This document shows positions 38,401 to 50,400 of a stretch of 64,000 bases of DNA, one piece after another (positions within the stretch are counted from its first letter, which is position 1; each line of letters opens with the position of its first letter). Position numbers and translations under genes: made by a program. Source of the DNA: Flabesymbios commensalis (lineage: Eukaryota > Annelida > Polychaeta > Terebellida > Flabelligeridae). Location: assembly GCA_964017125.1 (NCBI GenBank), contig OZ024907.1, forward strand, positions 22,569,496 through 22,633,495, read 5' to 3'. Below the pieces are notes generated by a model, which did no database searches, was not told where the DNA came from, and saw only the letters and a list, made by a program, of their open reading frames with translations.

Positions 38401-41400
38401 ATTTTAATATTTTAAAAACGTAATTAGGGTTATAGTCAGGTAACATATTTGACTACAACACTTTACTTCAGAACTGTAGCTCTGCTTACGGGTCCCGATT
38501 CTTACCACCAGGCTGACATGTAATAGGCCTATAAGTCAAAATGTCAGATACCATGCCTAAGTCTTATAGTAATGTAAGTTGACACGCTAGTGAAAAACAA
38601 AATGAAGCCACATTCAGGATATGGCTGAGTCTGAGTGCCCCTACTGCAAAAATTCCTCGTCAGGACCCAAACTGGAAACACTGTTTATGCCATATGAAGC
38701 CCGGCTCTGGTGGACTGACTCCTTTAACGGCAGGGATCGAGTTGGAAAAAGCTTCAAGAATCAGCTGAACAGAGCCAAGATGATGCTCACGAGCAGCTGA
38801 AGGCACACTGGGACGAGAGTCCAGCTGAAGCTTATCGTCGTCCGTGCTACCAGATATACATCAACAAGACCCTAATCAAGAGACTGTAAGACAAAAGGGA
38901 ACGGGCATCCACGACTGCACAAGCAGACAGCAGCACTAATGTGAGAGGAAGTCGATCATCAACGCCTACACCAAGGGAAGTTAGTTGCATCTTCCGTCAT
39001 CAGAAACGGCGGCGGTCAGGGAAGAAATCGTGAAACACTGACGCAATGTCTACCCAGGCACGTCAGAAACTACTAGAAGTGGCAGAGCAGAAAGGCACCA
39101 CTAGATATGATGGCTACGAAACAGCCTTCAAACAGCTAGCTGATGTTGTAGATGAGAAGGTATTTGATAACATGGACATCATGAAGATGACAGAGCTGCG
39201 GGACACCTCCCTCGACAATGCTGGATGAGGTTGACAAAGCCAGACGCAGAAGCAGAAGCACTACGGTGACAGACTGTCATTTTGGCAGCCACACAACAAG
39301 ATGGTAACAGAGATCATTTTCTCAAAGGATGTATCTACTGGCCACGCAGTTGAAGCTGTTGTTGTTGCAACTGAAATGACTAATGCCCCACTACCATCAC
39401 TAGTAGAAGGAACTACCCATAACAAGACTCACCAAGTGTTCAGATGTGCACAAAAAATTCGATCAGAGCTCATGACTGTCCGCGATAGAATGGCATGGCC
39501 ACCAACACCTGCATATCTTGTCGAGAACAACGTCGACATCCCTGATCTGGTAGCAAGGGTGCTGTGTGGAGATTCAGATGACGAGGCGATGTCTGCAGAC
39601 CGACCTACACCGTCCGACCAAAAGCACAGGCACGTCATGTCAATTGCTCAAGATTTCCTGCACTGCGTTTCGAGTGGACGGGTGATGACTCCAGTGACAG
39701 TGAAACATTTGACGGAAAGCTCACAGCTGGTCAAGATACTCAACCATTTCGGTCACTCACTTTCGAACAGTCTTATCCAGGAGGTGGAGACAGCAATTAG
39801 TCAGGCAGAATGCTGATATAATCTGGAAATTCATACAGAAGTTTATATTTTGATTGATTTGTGTTCAGTAGAGACTAGTGTCATCATTTCCACTGGGAGT
39901 ACTAAATTTTAACCAGTGGCAATTTTTTTGCTTGCATATTTCCAAGATGGCCGCCAATCCATAGGCTCAAATCTATAAAATAACATATATCTGGGCCTAC
40001 TTGTTCAAATTTGATGATCTGGGAGTCGATTTCTATCAAACCAAATGCCATAAGTAAATTTATGACATTTTAAAATTATTTGGAAGTCAAGGTCAAAGGT
40101 CAAGGCCATTTTATGGGTCTGATAAGGTTAAAAAGGCATCAAATGTGGCACGTGACTGATTTTCACCCACCAAAACAACATTTATTTACCCCCTTCAGGT
40201 CTTCAGGATTAGTGCAACCTATGGACTAGCATGACGGGTATGCATGCAGTCATATTTTAGCACACATCCCAATAGCTGTTTGCAAAGTAGCCTAAACATG
40301 GTAAATATACGCAGAGACCTACAATTCATAGTGGGACAGCTATAAGTGTTTTTTCCCGGGGAATCTTTCAAATCCGGATACAAGCATCAAAATTGGCATG
40401 ACTACTACCTGTGGGCTACTTATTGAGAAATTTTTTTTAGCTGATCAAAATATCAAGATGGCCGCCATATTTCAAGATGTCCGCCATTTTGATACTCAAA
40501 ATATACATTTTTGAATAAAACCCCAGATAATTTTCCTATTTCAACGATATTGGTGTCAAATCATATATCTTTGGCTATGGAGAATCTGAATTTTTATTTT
40601 GCGAGATCGAAAATTCAAGATGGCGGCGATTTTAAAAGGTTGCTGACTTTTCCATCATTAAAATAATCACTTTGCGGGGTAGTTTTGTCACAACTTTCGC
40701 GGAAGTTGCAGAATAGGGTTGTGTAGTAGATGTATAGTGTTTTAGGAGTCATCCACATCCTCTGGATGGATTCCTGGAACTGGTCCTTGCAATGGAACCT
40801 TGTCGTGGTGAAATAAAGCTCTTGGTGATTGATTGAGTATGCTCGGCACAGAAGTAATGTCATGGCACAACCAGGGCGCACTGGTGACGTCACTGCTGTG
40901 GGACTGGTGACGTCACTGCAAGTGGTTAGATTAGATTTTGTTAGATGGCGACGCCTGAATAGACAAGGTGTGACCGAGAGCAGAACCAAGGAAAATGGGA
41001 CTTATCCCATACCTGAAGGTGGTAAAAGGATGACCTTGAATAAACTGTCCATAAAGAACTGGAAGAAGTGCTGTATTTTCAAGAGGAGAAAAATGAAGAT
41101 CTCACCCATAGGTCTACTTTTTCTCCTGAGTATGGCTGTTATAACATGATTGCGACAGACATGCAGTACTTCTCTTCTATGCCTTCGGGGTCCTTTGTTC
41201 AGAATCATACAAGGCTTGACAAAGGCGGAAGCACTGAGGGGGAACAAGGCACTAGCACCCGGCTGATGCACCAAGTAACAGGATGCAGCTCTTTGTAAAG
41301 CATATCCTGACTACTACGGCGAGACTGAAAACACTGAGAAAGCTCTCGAGGTCGAATCGTGGCGTGAGAGTCACAAACTTCAGAGTCCCTACTTCTAGTT

Positions 41401-44400
41401 CTGGTACCTGGTGTTAGCAATCCTCTTGTTGATCCAATTATTCGAGAAGGCAACTTCAATCTGTACTGTCAGTCACTGACCGAGCTGATACCATTCTTAT
41501 TCACCTAAAACGATGTAAGTTATGCACAGTATACTCCTGTCCACTACAAAGACAATATGACTCAACAGAAACAACCTCAGATGGCTCAGGATTTCTGAAC
41601 TGAAATATTATTGTGCATAGATCGAGCCGACAGCTCACCTATAATTATTGACCAGGCTCTTGCGCAAGCGAACGCAGTCGTAACGGCTAATGGTGGAGCA
41701 TTTGGTGTGACTGAAGATCCTGCCGCACTGGATGGGCACTGGTCCTGAAGTCAGATGCTTGATCACGCAGTAGGAGACAGCTTGCACAGCAGAAGAAGAC
41801 ACTGAATCCACCATGCAGCCATCATGAGTACCAAGTCACCAAGGAGCACAAGGACATTTGAAGAACATGCCACATTTGATGTTCTCTCCACAATACAGGC
41901 ACACTCTGCCAAGCACAATAGGACGGACATTGTGTTCAACGTATGTAGGCCTACAGGTCCAATAGTTTGACAATTGCCAAGTCAACTGAAGCGAGGACGT
42001 GAGTGAGATAAAGGGTGTCAAACAAGTGCAAAATTCCAGCCAACTGGCGCATTTGTCTCAGAAACAGTGAGAGAATATGACCATTGATATCAAAAGAAGA
42101 TTTTACCAGAAACCACATGATCGACCTAGATGAATTTGCCCTCTGTACTCATGAGGAGGCGGACACGATGATCTTCGTACACACCAATCATGCGACAAAA
42201 GGAGGAAGCTCTGAGGGGGTCCTGATGGCAAAAGCCAGTGACACTGACATTCTTTTCATAGCAGTCAGTATGGTGTCACCTCGATTTGTCTACAGCAGCT
42301 GTGAATTGCATATGGCCAAGGTCAGCACTGGAGATGGATTCCTGTCCATGAACTGTGCGTCTCCATCGGGCCAATACATTTCCGAACCAGATTAAACAGA
42401 GACTACAAGATCAATACATCCAACAGTGGTCGGCAGATCTTAATCTTTTGAATAAATGCCGTTCATATAGAATTTCCAAACTGAAATTTGAGCTCGAAAA
42501 TTTTTTATGCTCCTTGTCACCTTTTAACCGAAAAATTATTTGTCGATTTAGAACATCAAATCATAGACTACCAATTGAAAGGGGAAGATACTATGGCATC
42601 AATAGAGAAGACAGAACATGTGAATTTTGTAATTCTGATAAAATTTGTGATGAATTCCACTTTGTACTCGAATGTAATACCCTTATTAATATACGGCAAA
42701 CTTTCTTACCGCCCTACTGTCAAAATCATCCTGACCATGTAAAATTTAAAAATATCATGTCGGACACATCCTCTAACATTTCTAATGAATTAGCTAAATA
42801 TCTGAAAGCTGCATTCAAGTTTTATAATATATATATCTAAACTCTTAAAATGATTCTTCAAATATAGGACTACTCTCTTGACTATATTGATGTATGTCCA
42901 CTATTTTCATTTGTCACCCTTTTCACCTTTTTCCATGTTTACTATACCGTTACATATTTATATACTTTTACCTTTTCTCATGTGGTAGCGTCGTGTCTGA
43001 AACATGGGTCTGCAGCAATATGCACTGTACCAATGTCTAGGACACGGTGCTGCCACGGGAAGATTAAAACTAATGTTATTGTATATCACTGTATATCACT
43101 TAATATTTCATGCTGTTCTTTTATTAAATAATGTATTTTTGATCAAACCTATATTATATATATATGTATATATATATATATTTATACATATATACACGTA
43201 TATAGACATATATATGGTATTTAAAGAAATCATTATGTTACATTCAATCATTGTACCTCACTACCTCACATTATTTTTTGTATTATGTTTCTTATGTATT
43301 TAAATATTTTATTTTATTACTATGTATTATTACCTTTAATATTAACTATTGTTACATGTATGTACTACTATTGCATACTCCAAGTTATGTATGGCCCGAG
43401 TTTAATAAACTATTGTCTATTGTCTATTGCCAAAGAAGAGCAGGGGCGTTCACGCCTTCACCAATCAAGGGATTTTATGTTGATGTTGTGTCTATATTCT
43501 GCGGCAAAGGAAAAAAGATGTGATGAGATAACCGATGTCTTCCATAAATTAAGTCAGTTCTCATCATCAGGAATTGACGATGACATGGAGATCTTGGTGA
43601 GGTTTGTGTCTGAATGTATGACAGATCCAGCACAGCTGAGGGCGTCGACGATGCAAGACTGGGTATGTTTGCGAGGAGCTGTCACCAGGCGGGCAACAGT
43701 ATTCCAGCCAGACATAGCGAGCTCTGCAGACTGGGTATGGACGAAGAAGACAATATTTGGCAGATCTCCTTGACATACCTTCTACTACTGCGGGGAGATG
43801 CCAGCAGCTGATTAAATGTGACTGCAAATCAGTATGTCATGGGTGGTACAAATGCCACCGCTTTGGTCTGACTTGCACCACACTATGCACTATGCAATTA
43901 TTACCAGGATTCACGTTGAGATCTTGTAATCTGACTGAAACTGTAGTGTTCATTACTTCATGACAGTATATTACTTCTAAGTAGTTTTATTTCTACGTAT
44001 TTTTTTGGTCAGGCATGGGATAGGCGTACTGAGTATGTATAATAGGTGAAATGTAACAGGTATAACCTAATGTCCTATTATATTTTTCCTTGTCGTGGTA
44101 TTGGGATTGTGTCTGTCATTATATAAAGTGACAGATGCGAGCCATTTGTACTGGTTAATGACTACATCGGGGCAGATACAGGATATCGACCCGTACCGGT
44201 GCTGGTCCAATATTAGTCTGACGTCTTCGACGCTGGCTCAGCGTTGCCTTGTCGGTGGGTCGATGATGGTATTTGCTGGGATGAATATTACATTATTATG
44301 TAAAAATAAGTTATTTTTTTAGCTGTCTCTTTCAGCATACATCTTATTACCAGTATTATATTTTGGAGTGACTTATAAGCCCACACGGGCTGGACACGAT

Positions 44401-47400
44401 CTTGTGATCTTGATTCATTTGTACGTGTCACTATAATAAAAATATACAATACAATACAGTACAATAAAAAAATTCATTTATTCATTTACATATTTTCCCC
44501 TTTCAACATAATTATATTTCGAAATGATACCTCACACAAATAACCTCTAAACTAAAAGTATATTCTGCTTTTGCCTTAGATCGAGATCACATTTCATGCT
44601 GACCAACATGATGTATTTTACCTCTTTGTCTCATATTTTGTAAAATAATTTTTTACTGAATTCAGAAGGTCGAAATTCAGATTCTGCATGGTCAAAAACG
44701 TATGATTTGATACCAAGATCATTGAAATCGTACTAGTTTGGAGAAAACTATCCAGTGACTTTCATGTTGGAAATGGTCGCAATCTTGAAAAATGGCAGCC
44801 ATCACTTTCTGGAATATTGTTGTGCATCATTTGAGCCGACAGTTTTCACCAATATGTTTTCTTACGCTTTCAGCTTCGGTGATTTTGTGAATAATCGTAA
44901 TCAGAATATAGTTCACGAGCCACATTAGATGCCTTTTCTAGCCTTACCAGACCCATAAATGGCACTGACCTTTGACCCCCAATTAATTATTCTAATGTCA
45001 TAAATGTACTTATGGCTTTTTGTTTCATGGAAATCGACTCCATTATCATCAAATTTGAACAAATATACGCAGATTTGAGTTTAGTGTTTGGCGGCCATCT
45101 TGGAAATATGCAAATTAAAAGATTGCCACTAGGTGAAATGTAGTACTCCCGGTGGAAATGATGACTCTAGCCTCTGCTGAACACAAATCAATCAAAATAT
45201 AAACTTCTGTATGAATTTCCAGGTTAGGTTAAATTTTGCCAATATTCTGCCTGACTAAATGGCAGAGAGACACATTGGGTTAGTTGGAGATGGTGCCATC
45301 TACACACATCCCAGCATCCAATCCGATGTACTTGTTGTCATGTGCTAGGACAACACTGACAGCAACGAAGAAACTCTTGAGTGGCCATGGCACTATACCA
45401 CTGCACAAATAGAATCATCATACAGAGAGCTGTTCAGCCTACGTATAGTGGAGCTGCGGCATTTGAACCGCGTGCACAAACTACCAGTACTAGAGGGAAG
45501 TGAAAGAGGTCATTCACTCCTCAGCCTAGCAGAATTCTGCCATACATTGCTGGAACACGGTGCAGTCCTGGAAATTGGCCATCAGTGATGAAGAACAGAT
45601 CTCCAGAATTTCTCGACTCTGTAGACGAAGCTAGGTGGAAAGATGCTGCCCGGTTTATGCGACGATGCCGGCATTATGATGGTAATGAAGATGCCCCGCA
45701 GAAAGTGCCAGGCTGGTCCGGGTTCAATGCAGCCGTGAGCAGCACCACCCCAGCACCCAGTGTCGTCGGCTACTGTTCAGTGAAAGAGGCTTCCTCAACA
45801 GAACTGTTGACAGTGTACACACTCCTACAGAAATCGATGGAGATGGGCAGGATGCTAGGATTAGACGAGATCATCATTGCCATGGACTCTATGTGCCAAA
45901 GCGCAAGAGATTGTTTGGAAACAACAAGGAGTTCTGCAATGTTATCCTGAGGATGGGAGCCTTCCATACCAGGATGACATTCCTAGCTGTCATTGGAAAG
46001 AGGCTTGGGGATACTGGACTGTCAGACATCTTCATTGAAGCTGGCATTGTTGCTGCAGGATCAGTATCTGGCGTAGTAGAAGGTCGTCAGTACAACCGGG
46101 CCATGCGAGCCCACAAGATCGTCATGGAGGCGATGCAACGACTTCGTATGAAATATTCCAAGGAATGAATGGATGAGAACAAGAAGGATGCCTACCAGGC
46201 TGTCGCAGATGAGATGGACACAGTTTGCCCTGACACCACTTCAGATGCCCTCGGTGTCTTGCTCGCTTCACCGAAGTTCCAACTACTTCTTGAACTGTTC
46301 CGCGCAACCTTCGGGGGAAGATGGCTGGCATTCATACATAGACCTGGTCTGCCTGCTGCTACGCGAGAGGGATGGAGACTGCACATGTGTTACATCCGTG
46401 GGATGCTTCCATGGGTATTTGCCTCTGACAAAACAAACTATGCCAGGTACTTGTCTGTATACTGGTGCGAGATGATGCTGCTGCCATGGACATATCTTCA
46501 TGCCAATGCCGTGCTTGAGAGCGGCCAGTTTGCAGTCCAGCGCAGCTCAAATAGTACCAATGGACCAGATGATCGAATAATCCATGAACAGGGAATGCAA
46601 CACAAAGGGAGGCATCAGTTTTAACAGAGGTGCAGTACAATGCTGGATCCTGACCGTTCACTACAGAGCCAAGACCTTGCAAACTTCCAGAGAAATGACA
46701 TGTATCTACGACGCTGAAAGCAAGCAGTACAAGGATGCCAGTGTGCCACGCATGAAGAAGGATGAAAATAAATGTCCGCAAAGGCATGGACATCGAGAGC
46801 TGGATTAACCCATGCGTGCACCACTGTCGTTGAGAAGAGACTGCAAACAAGTGACGTCGACTTGTTCGGTCAACTGCCAAATGCCAAACTACAAACGTTC
46901 CAAAATCTGGTCATGTCAAAACCAAAGCCACTGAAAGTGATATCATCATCAAGGCTGACAGAGGCTTGTTTGCCAGGATGAACGTCATAGCGCAACATAG
47001 GCATATGAACATGCAAGATGTGTTGAAGTCTCTATTTGTCATGGTCAACTGCAACTTCAGACGGTGCCCCTGCGAAGATATTTGGTCTCTAGGTGGCGGC
47101 CATTTTGATTATCGGTAACTTCAAGTAAAAAATTGGGGAGATCCAATAAAAAAAATTCAAGTTATCGCGTTAACAAGATTTTTTTTTAATCTTTGACCTT
47201 GACCTTTGACCTATAACCTTGACCTTTGGTAAAAAAAAATTGCCGGGATCGGTTGAATGCTTGTATGAATTATGAATTTAATTGTTGCACCATGTTGGTG
47301 TAGTAGCCAAAAGGCTGTGTGCGGAGACGGCCGCGGCGGAGACGGCGGCGCACGAAGGGGACGACAATACATGCCTCCCTTCGGGCTCAAGGGGGGATAA

Positions 47401-50400
47401 AAATGATTTCATACTACGGCTACTTTGATACACATGCATGTATGTGCTTGTAAATGTTTTGTGACTTTACACAAGATGAAACATAAAGATTCAAGCTCAT
47501 AGTTGCATTGTCTGATTTTCGCGAATTTTTGCCGACCCCTCACTTACAAAATGCTGTTGTCAAAATTACTGCCCAGGTTGTGCAACTGACAACAAGTGAA
47601 AATGTAGTCCTATATGACCCAGAAACCTGCTAGAAGCATCAAACCAAAGTTGCAAGGGGGGGTGCAACGAACTCCTTAAATATAGCCTTTTCTGAATCTG
47701 GCCCATGGACTATTATGAATGATTCTGCTACAACGAAGATTAGGCCTACACCGGAAACAGGATACGTCCAGCGAATCCTGGTTTAATGATTGGCCAACGT
47801 CGTATGGACAGTAGCCCATCATCAAACCTTATCGGGTAATCATCATTAAACCAGCATGGGCGTATCTAGAAACAGATTGAGGGAAGGGGGAAAACTGCAT
47901 TAGATTGCCTCAGTTGAATTCTGAGCAGTTTTCATTATTTTCATTTTGGAGGGTTATTTTTAGTTGTATTACCATTACAACTAACTTTCACCAAAACCAA
48001 TATAGTTTGAATGGTAATCGTGTTCATTTAGTATACACAAGGTATTAGTAATAAGGAAGCTATGTAATCTATGCAATTGGATACACTCATTTCTAAACAT
48101 ATTTCCAAAACAATATTTTGTGTAAGACAAGGCTTTTTCGGAAAAAAAACTTTGATGAATTATCACACATTAACTATTCGTATACTTAGTAGTTACCGTG
48201 TCAGTTGGTGGCACGATTTAAAAGTGAAAACTCTACACCCATGATTCTCATGCAGTATCAGACCGTCTACCATACCCGACGGTATCCAGATATAAATATT
48301 TAACCCTTTAACCGCCGGTGCTGCACATATTCGGTTTTTCATTTTTTATTAGCACATTAAGTACCACCTTTTAAACATGTTTAATATAAAATGTGACATC
48401 AATCAGCAATATTTGAAAGCACATTGACCACCATCTAGTGTTATTCACCTTATATAATGCATCCATTTCACCATATTGTCACAAAATTATTTGAACTATC
48501 CATAGCAGTATTTAAATCCACTCTACCAAGAAACTTAATTAATAAACTACACATTAATCAGCATCGTACATTTAAACAGTATTAGTTTTCGATAGCTGCC
48601 ATCTTGGATTTTTTTTAATTTTTCTCAAAATCCTGAAAGTAGGTTGCACTCAAAGTCATATCCGCGAAACATATTCTGGTTTTGAAAAACCCATCCCCCC
48701 ACCGGTAAATATGTCTCCATGGTGTTGGTCTACCGTGCATGGGCGACAGCTAGGCGTGTATCAGTGTATGGTACTGTGAACATGCAAACATCATTTGTCC
48801 ATAGCATGTATGGTGACTTGTTGTAGCCCAAGCTGGCTGATCCAGCATTTCACTGACGGGGGGAGGGGGCGATTTCAACTTCCATAATCATACATTATAT
48901 AAGCCGTCATTAATCACTCATTAAATGAAAGTGTACATATGTACCATGTACACAAGTTCTGCATTATAATTTCGGGCCCACATGTTCTTTAGCAACCATT
49001 TATTTGTCTCTTTTCCTGATGTTAATTATATTATGCCATCACGGATAACTAACTGATTTTAATACATTATAAAGCACTCTTATCATATTATCATATAGTG
49101 GACTTAAGTTATAATTGAAGATTATTTTCTAAGAATGTTATTTTTAAAATGGTTTAAACAGCAAATCATTACTTAGGCCTAATGCGTGGGTATAACATTC
49201 CTCTTCAATAATCATTTTGCTCAGGTATATATTGTGTATGGTGCTGCATCTCAACACTTTAAGAAATCAAGAATAATCATACATTTAGAATGAATCTGCT
49301 TGACTTAATCACAGGGGAAGCCATTGTGATGTATTAGAAATTCGATAATTTTATAAGAAAACTATTTGTTGTGACAGGCGAAGGTGAACTGTGGCTGAAT
49401 GCTATTATGTTGTTGCTGACGAGAAAACACTCCCTTGCTGGCTTGCTCTTGAGAGAGGTCAGTTTTATAGTCTAAACCTGTAATAACTATAATAATTCGT
49501 ATTTGTATATCATTGTTCTACCATTGTGAATAATGACAAATACGATACATGGATGACATACCGATGACAAGAAAATGGAATTCCATTATTATTATTATGT
49601 TAAAATGCATTATTGTTCTATGATAAAAATGAAATTTGAGTATTAAAGAATTACAATATTGTTAATTACTAATATATATTTTTATTACGTAACTGTAACA
49701 TTTTATCGAATTGTTCCTTCCCATTGGTTTAAATCAAAATAATTGTTTAACTTATTAAATTGCCTATTTCTTGCCGTAATTGTAACAATACGATCCTGGT
49801 TCGTCAATGTACTCCTAGTCATCATTGCGTTCACCTCGTGGGCGCCCCCCCCCCCCCCCGTCCATGGTCAGCTCATATCAAGTTCGGATTGGATGGATTC
49901 ATCATTTTCAATTCAATCCAATCCGGCTGTACCCGGTTTTACCTATACAAAAATAGCTCTACATTGTTCTCAATTCTCTCGCCACTGGTTCTAACTATAA
50001 GTGTAATTTGTAGCGCAACCACCCGCTTCTAGATTGTTTGTGTAATAGGCCTAACCAGAACAAGAAAAAAGAGGGGAAACGCAGATAGAAGTGGCGACGC
50101 ACAAATGCAGAATCTGACCTGAATATCTTCAAACGTCAGAAACAGAAAGTATGTCAGATGCTGGATGCTGCCAAAGCCGCTCACTTTCACTCCACAGCGG
50201 ACAAGTCTTAAAAGCGTTATCCCCCGCCCTACAGAACATATCTCTGAAACCCATGATCTGGATAGATTTCTTTAATTTTGCACACACACAAATCTTAAGG
50301 GGTGTAAGTGTGCCTTTTTGGGTTTTGAAATTTAACCTATTCAAATGGAAGACCATCGGTCTTAATTAGCTTTAATATGCCTGATTTATCACCTCATTTC

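Larger units (their letters stand above)
39798..45257 (+). mobile_element. Nested TIR transposon, TAG...CTA ends, 3-bp TSD (AAT)
   Basis: Inverted arms of about 350 bp (39,798-40,156 and 44,910-45,257) start TAGTCAGGCAGAAT and share GGAAATTCATACAGAAG, TTTGATTGATTTGTGTTCAG and TTTCCAAGATGGCCGCCAA. AAT is duplicated at 39,795-39,797 and 45,258-45,260. The insertion point lies inside the coding part of the 37,736-47,712 element, so this one is younger. It carries decayed pieces of a related but distinct protein (41,270-43,960), and a LINE has inserted in that. A subterminal CAAGATGGCCGCC motif is shared with the foldback at 29,300 and the element at 59,986. Confidence 0.85.
37736..47712 (+). mobile_element. 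~10-kb coding TIR transposon, TAG...CTA ends, 3-bp TSD (TTA), Academ-like
   Basis: Inverted arms of about 190 bp start TAGTCCATGGGCCAGAT (37,736) and end ATCTGGCCCATGGACTA (47,712); both arms contain CAACTTTGGTTTGATG and TTTTCACTTGTTGTCA or their complements. TTA flanks each end (37,733-37,735 and 47,713-47,715). Inside, on the plus strand, are decayed pieces of a large protein at 38,621-39,797 and 45,258-47,070, split by a second TIR element (39,798-45,257). The 3' half of the gene, where the nuclease would be, is missing. No intact frame remains. Academ is the DNA-transposon superfamily I know with 3-4-bp TSDs and an XPG-like nuclease in some members; this naming is inference. Confidence 0.8.

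Noticed and set aside
42488-42742. 84-codon plus-strand frame
   Set aside because: Out-of-frame shadow of the LINE C-terminal frame at 42,355-42,840.
46359-46880. 173-codon minus-strand frame
   Set aside because: Lies antisense to the middle part of the outer transposon protein, whose plus-strand frames match a known family; it is a shadow frame.
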